64,000 nucleotides of DNA from Prorocentrum cordatum (GCA_963575745.1 CAUYUJ010000758.1:336979-400978), one strand, 5' to 3'. Positions 53,183-63,219 are shown, counted from the stretch's first letter. Notes: generated by a model not told the origin, from the letters alone. Numbers and translations: made by a program.

Positions 53183-53357
53183 TGGAGGCCAATCCACAAG
53201 AAACCTTCCACAAGGAACCCAACCTTGAGACTCCCGGGCGTCCATGGATTTTTGGCGTCGGGACGTCGCGCTGTCCACCGCAAAACCATCGAAACCCAAG
53301 AAACCCAGGGCACCCTGGAGGCAAGCAGGGTGTTCCTTGGCCTGGGCCCCCACTGTA
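53178..53357. mobile_element. TACAGTGG MITE, copy 3, inside coding-like sequence
   Basis: Ends GTACGGTGGAGGCC and CCCCCACTGTAC; interior CACAAGAAACCTTCCACAAG. On the minus strand GTACA stands on both sides. The flanking frames (53419-53358 and below 53180) join in register when one GTACA is kept. Confidence 0.75.
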
Positions 53358-53419
53358 CACATCCACCGCCCCATGCCTGGCCCGTCATCGGCAAGGGAGC
53401 AGTACACACGCCCTCCTGG
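53358..53419 (-). CDS. Exon-like segment, unknown gene
   Basis: GRVYCSLADDGPGMGRWMC, after a CATGCCAG acceptor-like site. It is bounded on its 3' side by the TACAGTGG MITE. Confidence 0.35.
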
Positions 53420-53695
53420 CATGGCCAGCCAGGGATTGGGCGTGGCTTCATGGGGGGGTCATCGATGGGGGGGTCAGAAACGGTCCCTTCTCGTGCCCCT
53501 TTCGGGCCCCTCCGGAGCCCCAGGGGGCTCGTTTAGATACTGCTTGGGTACCTTTTCGGACCACCCTCGCCACACCCTCATTTATGACCCCGCATCACGT
53601 ACGCAACGCCCAAAGGAAAACACATACACCGCTCCCGGGCCCAGGCGGGGCCAGGCCCGGGGCAGTGGACATGCACAAACCTCGAAGCCCCACAC

Positions 53696-53783
53696 CTGGA
53701 ACCGTCGGCCGTTCGGTTCCACCAGTAGCGCTCCGCCACGAAGTTCTCGCCCACCGGCTCGTCGAAGGCAGGAGGAGAGCCGC
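53696..53783 (-). CDS. Exon of an unrecognised gene, after a GC-AG introner candidate
   Basis: GSPPAFDEPVGENFVAERYW then WNRTADGS, ending at a GTGTGG donor (53690-53695). Eighty-eight bp. It joins the exon at 53959-54028 in frame when 53784-53958 is removed. Confidence 0.5.
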
Positions 53784-53958
53784 CTGCATGAGCACAACCT
53801 TTCGGAAGCCCGCGCAGCTTCTTGCATCGGCGCTCGCCCCCCTCTCTGCGCGCGGAGGGCGCGCCAAGGGCGGAGCCGGAAGCGCCGCCAGAGGGGGGGG
53901 GTCCAGCGGCGATTTACGAAATCCGCACGGACCTCCGAACAGTTCTGCTCATGCAGGC
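53784..53958 (-). mobile_element. Inverted-repeat element forming a GC-AG intron (introner candidate 3)
   Basis: Ends CCTGCATGAGCA and TGCTCATGCAGG are exact inverses; the arms TTCGGAGGTCCG and CGGAAG... relate it to the GGGAAC MITE core (GGAGGTCCG..CGGATTT), but the outer ends differ. On the minus strand the element gives GC at its 5' edge and CAG at its 3' edge, and removal leaves the frame intact. Confidence 0.7.
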
Positions 53959-54028
53959 TGCTCTTCTCCGAGAGGAGCTCGTAGATGGCGAAGCCGTGCA
54001 CGACTGGCAGCCCGGCGCGCCTCTCCAC
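53959..54028 (-). CDS. Exon of an unrecognised gene, before a GC-AG introner candidate
   Basis: VERRAGLPVVHGFAIYELLS then EKSS, after a CCGCCCAG acceptor. Seventy bp. Together with the next exon it gives about 52 residues of ordinary protein, motif unknown. Confidence 0.5.
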
Positions 54029-54065
54029 CTGGGCGGCGCGCGCAGTGGGGCAAGAGGGCGGGGGA

Positions 54066-54170
54066 TTGCCAGGCTTCCGGGAAGGAGGCCGCTTCTCAGA
54101 ATGCGCGGGCCCTGTTTCCTTCGACACGGCCCGCGCCGTCTGAGAAGCAGGGGTGGTCCTCAGAAGCCTC
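54066..54170. repeat. CTTCTGAGAAG palindrome cluster, copy 4
   Basis: GGCCGCTTCTCAGAATGCGC, CCGTCTGAGAAGCAGG and CCTCAGAAGCC. Confidence 0.6.
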
Positions 54171-54420
54171 CCCCCTCCCCCCATGCCCCCTTACTGCACG
54201 TGGCTGGCCACCTCCCGCGCGTTGGCGAAACTCTGCAGCGGCCGCAGGCGAAGCCCCGCGACCCGCGCCCTGTCGTCGGCGTCCGGCGCCCCCACCACGG
54301 ACACCCGCTGCCCCGCGCAGCGGCCCTTTTTGCCCACCAGCGACTTGAGGGCCCGGCTGCTGCTGTAGACGGCCGGCCAATCTCGCGGGAAGCCCAGGGC
54401 GCCGAGGCTGCCGACCTATA

Positions 54421-54649
54421 GAGGCCTCCTGGATGGGGTCGGAACAGATGGGGTCGGAGGACCCCGCCGCATCGCCGATACATCGGCGATGCATCGGTGA
54501 TGAACCAGCGATGCATCGTCGACATCGGCGAGGCATCGGCGACGCCGACGTGAAGCACTTCGGGGGCCACGTCGAGCCACATCGGTGCTGCATCGGCGCT
54601 GCGGCGCGATCCTCCGACCCCATCTGCTCCGACCCCCCCTGGGAGGCCC
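54421..54649. mobile_element. CGATG-foldback element, copy 4
   Basis: Ends GAGGCCTCCTGGATGGGGTC and GACCCCCCCTGGGAGGCC; GACCCCGCCGCATCGCCGAT is mirrored by GCTGCGGCGCGATCC; interior CATCGGCGATGCATCGG. Confidence 0.8.
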
Positions 54650-54984
54650 AGACGACCGCGCACGGCCCTTCCCTGGTCCACGCGATGCCGACCAGCCATA
54701 ACTGGGGGAGCTGTGGCCCTTACCCCCCTGTGGGGAACCCATCGCGTCGACGACCTCTCGAGAGGGGTGTCGAAATCGATGTGGTCCCCCAGGGGGTCAA
54801 TGCGGGATGACGATTAATTCGCCGGCCCATCGGGCCAGAGGCGTGCTAAGATCTCCAGTAACTACCTAACAGTATTTCTAATTCGCGCGCGCGGGGCGGC
54901 CCTGGGGACCCCCAGGCGAAAAGTACCCCGACCGCAGCCCAAGAAGGTCCCGGGAAGGTCTACTTAGAGATGGTTTTCCTCCTG

Positions 54985-55655
54985 GGTACGGCCTCTCAGG
55001 CCCCCCGAAGCGCGCCAACAGGGCCCCAAGAGGCCCCTAAGACTGCCCAAAAGGCCCCCGAGACGCCCAAAGGACGCTCCAAGACGCCGAAGATGATCCC
55101 ACGACGGCCCAAGAAGCCGCCAAGACGCTCCAAGTGGCCTCCAAGAGGCCTCACAAGAGCGCCCCGAGAGGCCCAAATCATGAATTTTACGATGGTTTTG
55201 GAAGGATGTTGGCCTTGTCGCTTTTTCGGTTTTCCGATGCTCCAGGACGGCCCAAGAGGCCCCCAAGAGCGCACGAAGACGGCTCAAGAGGCTTCCAAGA
55301 AGGCCCCCAGAGAGCCCAAATGGGCCCCGAGACGGCCCAAGAGTCAAGACGGCCCAAGAGAGCCCCAAGACGGCCCCAAGAGGAGCCCAAGATGGGGACC
55401 ACGAGCCGAAACCTCGAGCCCTCCGCCCCAAGAGGGCCCCAGGAAGCCCCGAGAAGCCCCCAAGATGGCCCAAGATGCCGCCAAGAGGCCCCCAAGAGAC
55501 CCCAGGAGGCTCCAAGGAGGCTCGAAAGAGGCCCTACAAGGCTTCAAAAATGCCCCCCCAAGCGCCCCCGAACGGCCTCTCAACAGACCCCAGGGCCTCC
55601 CAAAGAAGCATCTGGACGACGGCCCTGTTTGGCCCCGAAAGCGCCGCAAGATGCC
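54985..55655 (+). repeat. Degenerate CCCAAGANGCC minisatellite, long tract
   Basis: About 670 bp of imperfect 9-15-bp units such as GCCCCCAAGAGGCC and GACGGCCCAAGAG. It leaves long proline/arginine frames open on both strands by composition alone. Confidence 0.85.
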
Positions 55656-55686
55656 ATCAAGAGGGCTTCCTCCTCCGCCCTTTTCT

Positions 55687-55745
55687 CTTCCTCCTCCTCC
55701 TCCTCCTCCTCCTCCTCCTCCTCCTCCTCCTCCTCCTCATATTTA
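55687..55745 (+). repeat. (CTC)n tract
   Basis: TCCTCCTCC run. Confidence 0.95.
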
Positions 55746-56059
55746 TATTCATCCTCCTCCGTTCTTTCTCATCCTCTTCTCCTCCTCCCCTCCCCCTCCC
55801 CATCCTCATCTTCCTCTTTCCGGCGGCGCCGAAATGGCCCCGAGCCCGCGCCGAAGTGGTAGCGATCATGCAATACGGGCCGGCGGAGTGGGCGAACCGG
55901 GAACGGCGCGTGAGATCCCCGCCGCATGGTCTGCACGAACTCAGTCCCCTCAATATGCGCGCGCACGAACTCCTCGTACCAATACACATTCCTCAGACCC
56001 CTTGCGACCCCTCCTGGGGTCCTCCCCGCGGTCTGCTCATTCCGCCGGCCCGGGGGCCA

Positions 56060-56950
56060 CAGCTGCGGAATGAGCGCTCTTTGGCCATCACTTTCGTTTC
56101 AGAACTCATCTCGTTGGAAATGTTCGTCTTCAAGGCGCCGCCGGCCTCTCTCAGAGGCCTCTCCGGGAGCTCAATGACTCGATTTTGGAAGCCTCCAAAC
56201 GCTCTCCTGGGGCGATCTTGGCCGTCCTCCAGGCCATTTTGGTCCAGTCTGGCAGCCCGCCCACCTCTCCTCGCCCCACTTCGACTACAAAAAACCAACA
56301 TGCAAAAAAACCTCGTAAAACACAAATGATTATGTTCATTCTGGCCTTGTCGAGCCTCTATTCTTGCTTCGTTTCGAGCTCACGTGCGTCTTCGCGGGCT
56401 CTTGGAAGCACGTTGGAATCAGCGGGCGCTCTCTACGGCTGTCGTCCGCGCCTCCCGACCCCGGCCTGGGCCGTCTGGCAGCATTTTTTGGGTTTTCTTG
56501 GGCCGTCCTGGGCGCGCCCAGGGGGTCCCTGGAGTCCCTTTTGAGGCCCCAAAACTAACTCGGATCTCGTTTGTACGCCTCTCCGTATGCCTCTTCCTTT
56601 CGTCCACACTTTTGCACATCCTCAGGCGTCCTTTTTAAATCATTATCAGACTCTCTTAGGGCTTTCTGGCGTCTTTTAAACTCATTTTCCGCCATCCGCT
56701 CCGCGTTCCAAAAAAAAGTGGGGCGGCGGTGTCTGCCCCCTCAGGGGCGTTCAATTGAATTAGAAAATGGGAGACAAAGATTAAACAACAAGCTTTCTGC
56801 ATTTCTGCTTAATTTTCTTATTGGAGGAAAACGATAAAAAATACTAGTTTTCCAGCCCGCGGCCGGTTTTTTCTAATCGTCATTCCGGGCGCCGCCGCGT
56901 GAACACGACCCCCGGTCATTTATTAATCGTCATCCTCCATTCAGGACCAC
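56060..56950. other. No gene seen
   Basis: Lower-GC mixed sequence with AT-rich patches (56750-56860). No convincing frame or repeat. Confidence 0.4.
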
Positions 56951-57157
56951 AGCTCCCCCAGTTGTGGCTGGCCTGCGAAGTCGTCCTCCTCGAGCCACGG
57001 CCCTGCCTCCGGCCGCAACCCCGCCTTGGCGCCGGCGCTCGAGGGCCGCGCGCCCGCGCCCGGCGCGCCAGCGTCCGGGCGGCGCATGGCCGGGGCGGCT
57101 TCTCTCGCCAGAACGCCGCGAGTGGAGCAGAACAGCTGACGACGGCGTCCCCCTGCG

Positions 57158-57305
57158 CTGAGGAGGAGGAGGTGGAGGTGGTGGAGGACAAGGAGGTGGA
57201 GGAGGAGGAGGGGGAGGAGGAGGGGGAGGAGGAGGAAGAGGAGGAGGGAGGAAGATGGAGGAGGAGGAGGAGGAGGAGGAGAAGGAGGAGGAGGTGGAGG
57301 ACAAG
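57158..57305 (+). repeat. (GGA)n/(GGT) tract
   Basis: GGAGGAGGTGGAGG runs. A second tract lies at 57660-57880. Confidence 0.9.
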
Positions 57306-58544
57306 CTTCCTGCACCGTGCGCGCCTCGAGTTGCCGTCCCCGTCACATGTCAAGAGTAGCTGAAGCGATCGTAGTAGCAGCAGTGCTTTGATTCATGGTA
57401 TGTATGGCTCACATGAGAGCAATAGCAACCACCGCCGCAGTAACGCTGTCTGTGAATGACTTTCTCAAGATTGACAATCTTGCCAGCATCAGTACTAATA
57501 CTAATGGCGTGCTCATAAGCAACTGAAATCGTAGTGGCATGAACGGCGGCACCAATAGTAACGGCGGCAACGGCGGCACCAACATCACAAAAACCCTGAC
57601 CAGGGAACCCTGGCCAAGGCAGCAACCATCTTCAACGCAGGCAGCAGCCTCCGAACCTCACGTGAAGGAGGAGGAAGAGGAGGAGGAGGAGCAGGAGGAG
57701 GAGGGAGGGGGAGGGAGGAAAACCAAGGAAAAATAAGGACGAGGAGAAAAGAGGATAAAGGAGGAGGGAGGGAGGGAGGGACGGGGGAGGAAGGGGGCAG
57801 AATCAGGAGGGATGAGGAACAGCAGGAGGAGGAGGAGGAGGCGGAGAAGGAGGAGGAGAAGGAGGAGGAGGATCGATCCCCAGACGACCCCCTGTGACTA
57901 CATTGGACCCCCCCTGCTCCCCCTTGATCGCATGAGCACTCGGACCGACCGGACGACCAGACCGAACCCCAGCCGCGCCACGGGAGCCCGTGGCCGAATC
58001 GACCGAGCCCTCGCGCCGGTGCCCGGACAAAAAGTGTCCTCACCCATGGCGGGAAGGCGATGCAACATGATAACAACCACAACTGCGAAATGCCCTCACG
58101 TCGCACCCCTCCCCCCAAACCGAAAATTGAAATGTCCACGTTTTGTCCCTGGCCTTTGGCCTACCGCCTAAACCCGTCAACTTTGAATTTAGGGGAAGGG
58201 GGGTATACATGTTGGTCCGACGTACTTTAATGACTCAAGGTCTTGGCGAGACACGGGTGGACACTCTTAGTCCACCCGCCGGCGCGAAGACACACCTCGG
58301 CACGCGCATGCTCGAACCGACCGAACCGTGGACGGCCCTCAACGTTGCGAGGGAGAAAAATCGGCGGCGAGCCCAGGGGGGAAAGCGAGAGGGGGGGGTA
58401 GGCCTTCTCAGAAGGCGGCGACCTGGGCTCGTCGCCGAACTGGGAGCAGGAGGCGGAGAGAGTAGGAGGATGCGGAGCAGGAGGAGGAAGAAAGAAGATG
58501 GTGAGGCGAGCCGTCGCAAAGCAGCGGATGAGGAGCGCCCGGCC

Positions 58545-59085
58545 TCACCACCACACCCCGTAACGGCTCAGCGCTGGCACCACCGCTTTCATGGCTTCCG
58601 CAGCCTGCTCGAACGAGGACGCCTTGGTGACGACCATCGAGCCCCTTCGATGCACGCGCACACCCACGTCGTGGCCCTCCACCAACACCAGCGCCTCCTG
58701 GCCGTCGCTCTGCTCTACCCGCAAGCCCCCTATCGGAATAGCTCTGGCTGCGCCCGGCTGGCAGGTCGCGGAGAGCTGCTCCACGTCCACATTAAACGGC
58801 AACGCGCACATCACCTGTACGTTCTCCACCCGGTAGCGCTTGAAGCCAACGTTGGCGGAATAGCGCTGCTGCAGCAGCCGGGCAGCCTTCTTCGCCGCAA
58901 TGCGAGCTTCCTCGTCGGGAAGAGTGGTGGACACGCGCACCTGGCCGTTGGCTTGGATCACCGCGCACCACTTGGGCGGCCGGAGCGAGCGCACTGTCAC
59001 TCTGCCCGAGTCAGCGCCCAGCTCCGCGTTGGGAACCGCCGCCGCCAACGCCACGGGGTCCACCGGTGCGCCGAGGTTAAGGGAA
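58545..59085 (-). CDS. TBP-family (TATA-binding-protein-like) protein, last exon with most of the saddle domain
   Basis: The frame reads NLGAPVDPVALAAAVPNAEL, RVTVRSLRPPKWCAVIQANG, QVRVSTTLPDEEARIAAKKA, ARLLQQRYSANVGFKRYRVE, NVQVMCALPFNVDVEQL, and in the second repeat VGVRVHRRGSMVVTKASS with EQAAEAMKAVVPAL. This follows the TBP/TBP-like-factor fold (NLG..LD...A...NAEY, R.PK..A.I...G.....T......A...A........G, the linker ..N......PF....L). About 180 residues cover both direct repeats, the usual core length. Many DNA-contact residues differ from canonical TBP, as in dinoflagellate TLF. It stops at TAG/TGA 58545. Expected role: promoter recognition in the nucleus. Confidence 0.7.
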
Positions 59086-59269
59086 CTAACAATGACATAA
59101 ACATGAAAACTTCAAGGTCCGAGCGGATTCCTCGGATCGGCGCTGGACACCCCTCCTGGTCGCGCGGAGCGCGCCAGGGGCGGCGGAGGCGCTGCAGGGG
59201 TCTCAAGCGCCGATCGTAGGAATCCGCGCGGACCTCTGGGTTTTCATGTTTACGTCCTGGTTCGTTCCC
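59081..59269. mobile_element. GGGAAC MITE, copy 3, forming a GA-AG intron of the TBP-like gene (introner candidate 2)
   Basis: Ends GGGAACTAACAATGACATAA and GTCCTGGTTCGTTCCC; the arms GGTCCGAGCGGATTCCTCGG and GGAATCCGCGCGGACCTC are inverse. On the minus strand GA at 59267-59266 and AG at 59087-59086 bound a 182-bp intron. Removal joins HLSG to SLNLGAPVD in frame. Removing 188 bp instead would give HLS-VNLG, also in frame. Confidence 0.7.
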
Positions 59270-59344
59270 CGAGAGGTGGAAGCTCGCCCCGTGGTGCCTC
59301 ACGCGCGGGTTCAGCAACGCTGCGGCGCCTTCCGCACTGCTGGC
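59268..59344 (-). CDS. TBP-like gene, middle exon
   Basis: Seventy-seven bp: ASSAEGAALLN-type start, then NPRVRHHGASFHLSG, running into NLGAPVD of the next exon. It lies between two inverted-repeat elements; both junctions keep frame (25 codons plus 2 nt, completed by the T at 59085). Confidence 0.55.
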
Positions 59345-59595
59345 CTTAGTGGGCTCCGGAAACGGCAGGGTCGTTTTTCACCGTTTTCGAAAAAGTGTCC
59401 CTTGAAAATGGAAACGGCAAAAAAAACGGCGACCAGAAAAGGCAACAAAAACGGCTCCAGGATTGGAACCGGAGCGGGAAGCCGCGAAAGAACGGCGACG
59501 GAACTGGGAAAACAACAGCGTCGGAACCGGCAACAAAAAACGGCAACACGGAACCGGGAACAAAAACGGCCCCGTCGTCTCCGGGGCCCACTGAG
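59345..59595. mobile_element. Inverted-repeat element with 8-bp target duplication, forming a GT-AG intron (introner candidate 1)
   Basis: Ends CTTAGTGGGCTCCGGAAAC and GTCTCCGGGGCCCACTGAG are inverse with three mismatches. CTGCTGGC stands directly outside on both sides (59337-59344 and 59596-59603). On the minus strand CTCA/GTGGGC gives the donor (GT at 59591-59590) and ACTAAG the acceptor (59346-59345); both flanking frames agree. The interior is AACGGC-rich degenerate sequence. Confidence 0.75.
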
Positions 59596-59898
59596 CTGCT
59601 GGCGCCTAGGGTGATCGCGGCGGCCGCGAGCTGCCCCGCCGCGAGAGCGCCGTCAGCGGCGGCCGCGGGCGGCGCGTCGGCGGCGGTGCTGGCCGCCCGC
59701 ACGGCCAGCGCCTGCGGCGGGTCGAAGGCGACGGCCAGCGCCTGCGGCGGGCACCCGTCCCGAGCGGGCCAGGCGCCGCCCGTGGGCACCATCGCCGCCC
59801 CCCGCGGCCGCCCCCAGAGCGCGCCCCGGCGGCGGCAGGCGGCGGCAGCCGCGGCCTCGAGCCGCTCGGCCAGCGTCGCCCCGCTCCCGCGCGTGTCG
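59592..59898 (-). CDS. TBP-like gene, upstream exon (partial)
   Basis: The frame reads LHDTRGSGATLAERLEAAAA, ACRRRGALWGRPRGAAMVPT, PPQALAVAFDPPQALAVRAA and AAGQLAAAAITLGASSS. Alanine-rich N-terminal region. It joins the middle exon in register across a GT-AG intron. The 5' limit and the start codon are unknown; a 90-bp-type repeat lies just upstream. Confidence 0.45.
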
Positions 59899-60544
59899 TG
59901 GAGAAAAGCGGCACAAATGTACGTACACTTGCTCGCAGGCGTCCCACCGACCAGTTCGGCGCACCCCTCACACGTTCCGTGGACACACGGTGGGCTCCAC
60001 CGAAGTCTCCTGTGGCAGGGTTCACATGCGACCCCCCGCCCGGTTCGGCGCCCCTCTCTACAGGCTTCGTGGCCCCACAGGAGCTTCCCCCCTGCTTCGT
60101 CCCACGTGCCTTGCGGTATTCACACTTGCACATGGTTGATTCCTTTGCCAAGATAATTTCTCTGGCGGGCTGGCCACTGCCCTGGCGTAGCGACAGAAAC
60201 AAATCCAGTTTGTTCCTGTCCCTGTTTCCCCAATCAGTGCTTGCACTGAAGGGGTCCTAGCGAATCTTGAAAGATTTGGCTACAATTCCGGGTCGATTTC
60301 AGTGGGCGATCGGGCTCCTGTATTCCCGGTTCTGGGTACCCGGGTTCCCGATTGCTGGTTCTAGGCCGAATTCGGTGGGCTACGGGGCTCACAGGTTTCC
60401 GGGCTTCCAGTCGATCTCCTTATCGATGTCTTTATCGATCTCACGATCGAACTCACTACCGATCTCATGGGCGATCTAACTATCTATTTCACTCTATCGA
60501 CATCACTATCGAGATTTCATTGTCGATTACAAGACGTAGACAAA

Positions 60545-61180
60545 CGCCCACCCCAACCCAACACGGCGACTTAACAAAATAGGGTCCCCCCGCTTTAGCC
60601 GGCCAACGCAGCGCAGCCCAACCCAGCAAGGTAACTTAACAAAATGGGGTCCCCCTGTCTTTACCAGGCTAATCCGGCCCACCCCAGCCCAGCACGGCGA
60701 CTTAACACAATAGGGTCCCCCTGGCGTTAGCCGACCAACCCAGTACACACTAGCCCACCACGGCGACTTGACAAAATGGGGTCCCCTGGCTTTAGCCGAC
60801 CAGCCCAGCCCACTCCAGTCCAGCACAATGGGTTAACAGTGGATGATGATGAGGAGGACAATCAGCATGGGGAGGAGGAAAGAAGGAGGAGGAGGAGGAG
60901 GGAGGAGATGCAAGGAAAATAAGGAAGCTGACGAGCACCCTCAGAAAAGAGGCCAACCACACGTTAAACGCCGCCCACCCCGGCCCACGCCAGCGAATTC
61001 ACAAAATGGTGTCCCCCTGGCTTTACTTGGCCAGCCCGGCCCACCCCAGCCCAGCACGGGTCCCCATAGCGTTTGCCGGCCAATCCGGCCCACCCCAACC
61101 CAACACGACGACTTAACAAAATGGACCCCCTGGCTTGCACCGACCAGCCAGGCCCACCCAGTCCAGCACAGCGTTTTCAC
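60545..61180 (+). repeat. 65-66-bp minisatellite, interrupted by a GGA tract
   Basis: GGCGACTTAACAAAAT (or variant) at 60565, 60630, 60696 and 60762, then AGGGTCCCCC and GCTTTAGCCGGCCAACC. It resumes at 60975-61175 after GGA-rich DNA (60845-60925). Confidence 0.9.
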
Positions 61181-61339
61181 ACAGTGGAGGAGGATAATAA
61201 CATAATGGAAGAGAAACAGGGCTATATTAGGCCGTCGACGGGCCCTCTGAAGTCGTCTATCTTGGTGGCTTCTTCGGCCGTTTCCAACCGACGCATGCCC
61301 GATAAGGCGTGAATGCCACAACCCTTGCAAAACTGGCCA

Positions 61340-61880
61340 AGAATCAGTAGTTAGGGCCTCTTTGGACCCTACGGCGAAACTGCGGCCAGGTATGGTGCCT
61401 CCCAAATGTTCAAAGCATCCGCTGATATGTTTTTTGGTCTCAGGTGCAATGACAGAAAATTGCACTGGCGCAGGGATCGGGTTAGACAAGATAACCTGCA
61501 CCACGGATGGAACAAATCGCCGAGGCATCTGACCACATCCCCAGCCCACCTGGAAGGATCTGGAGTGGACTCCAACGGGACCCAATCGCAGTGGCGGCAG
61601 GAACGCCTAGGGGAATCTCCTCAGCCTCTTTCACGGTCTGGCTTGAGCCCAAAGGGGTCGTCGGACTTTCTCCCCCCCGACTGCGTTGCCTCATCAAGCA
61701 CGAGCTTCAAGCTGAACCGTCGCACTCGAGAAGGCAGAACACGTCCTGTCCTCGGGTGGTACATCGAGGCGGTACACCAGACCTCTGGTCCCGCAAAAGG
61801 GTAATGCAACCCTGACCCATAATCTGCCTCCGCCTCCTCCTCTGCCTCCTCTGCCTCCTCATCGGCCTCCTCCTTCAAAC
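61340..61880 (-). other. Unique, possibly coding stretch
   Basis: Non-repetitive sequence. Minus-strand frames include LHYPFAGPEVWCTASMYHPR and CFEHLGGTIPGRSFAVGSKE, which look like protein but lie in different registers. No family recognised. Confidence 0.3.
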
Positions 61881-61984
61881 TCCTTCAAGCTGCGGAACGT
61901 CTGCCTCCAGATGAAACGCGACGCTCAGGTGAAGGGGGGGTGAATTAAGAGATGGTTGGGCGGAAGCTTCTGCCCACCACCCGG

Positions 61985-62190
61985 CTGGTGGACGGGTCCT
62001 TCCCCTCTCCGCCTCCTCCTCCTCCTCCCCCTCCCTGCTCCCTCCTCCCTCCTCCTCCTCCCTCCTCCTCCCTCCTCCCTCCTCCTCCTCCTCCCTCCTC
62101 ACTTCTCCTCCTCCTCCTCCTCCTCCTCCTCCTCCTCCGACTCCAACTCTGCCTGCTCCTCCTGCTGCTCATCCTCCTTCTCCTCCTTCA
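61985..62190 (+). repeat. (CCT)n tract
   Basis: CTCCTCCTCCCTCCTC runs. Confidence 0.95.
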
Positions 62191-62284
62191 TCCCTTCTTC
62201 TTATCCTGTCGCACCCCGGGACGCGCTGGCAGGGCGGGCTGGGCGATCCGCCTGAGACTTCCGCGGCATGTGTGATCCTGAAGC

Positions 62285-62880
62285 TTAAAGGTCGCAACAA
62301 CTTCACGGATGGAGGGCGGGCCGTTTTCGAAACGGAACCCTCGCCTTAGCGCCACGAACCTTCGTCTTAAACATTTGCATCCACTTCACGCATGGAGGGT
62401 AAGCCGTTTTCAAGATGTGGCTCTCGCCTTGGCGCCGCGCGCATTCGTCTTAAACATTTGCAACCCGTGTCCCGGATGGAGGGCAGGCCATTTTCAAACT
62501 GTGGCTATTGCCTCAGCACCGCACATATTCGCTTTAAATATAATCACAGCTCCACGGATTGAGGGCGGCTCCTTTTCAAAATGTGGCTCTCGCCTTGGCG
62601 CCGCGCAAATTCGTCATAAAAGTTTGCAGCCAACTCCCTCATGGAGGGCACGCCGCTTTCAGATTGGCTCTCGCGTTAGCGCCGCGCACCTTCGCTTTAA
62701 ACGCGAACCACAGTTTCACAGATGGAGGGCGGCTCCTTTTCAAAATGTGGCTCTGTCCTTGGCGCGGCGCTCATTCGCCTTAGAGGATGGAGGATTCGCT
62801 GTGCAACAACTTCACGGATGGAGGGCTGCTCCGTTTCAAGATGTGGCTCTCGCCTAAGCGCCGCGCATATTCACTGAACG
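62285..62880 (+). repeat. ~82-bp minisatellite, seven units
   Basis: GGATGGAGGGCGGGCCGTTTTC-type starts at 62308, 62390, 62474, 62556, 62638, 62719 and 62816, each followed by TGGCTCTCGCCTTGGCGCCG and TTCGTCTTAAACATTTGCA. The 82-bp period is not a multiple of three, so the long forward frame over it is not a repeat protein. Confidence 0.9.
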
Positions 62881-62934
62881 GTTAACAACAAGTTCGAGAA
62901 TTCCTGTGGTCAAAATGCCCAAACTTGTGTTCTG

Positions 62935-63090
62935 ATATGATTTGGGAACCTCCGGACGCAACAATCACACTGAATCGCGGTGTTGAAGTCCCAGGAACGG
63001 CGTTCTGGTACCATTTAGAACCGTCAGGGAGCAACAATTACGTTGATCCACGACGTTCAAGTCGCAGGTACGGTGCTTGCGCACGACCGA
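62935..63090 (+). repeat. ~73-bp direct repeat, two units
   Basis: GGAACCTCCGGACGCAACAA and AGAACCGTCAGGGAGCAACA start diverged copies; GTTGAAGTCCCAGGAACGG matches GTTCAAGTCGCAGGTACGG. Confidence 0.65.
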
Positions 63091-63219
63091 GAATTCTGGA
63101 ACGATTGTCTTCTCATGGGCCACATCCCGCAATGAAAACAACGTTCTCAAGAGACCTAAGAAGAGGGAACTTTGAGGAGGCTTTACTGCAACGTCGTTGA
63201 TACATCATGGGCTTGCACT

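Noticed and set aside
54970-56073. Long forward proline-rich frame (367 codons)
   Set aside because: Covers a degenerate CCCAAGANGCC minisatellite and a CTC tract; both strands are open through composition.
62309-62857. 182-codon forward frame over the 82-bp repeats
   Set aside because: Period is not a multiple of three and units shift frame, so this is not a repeat protein.
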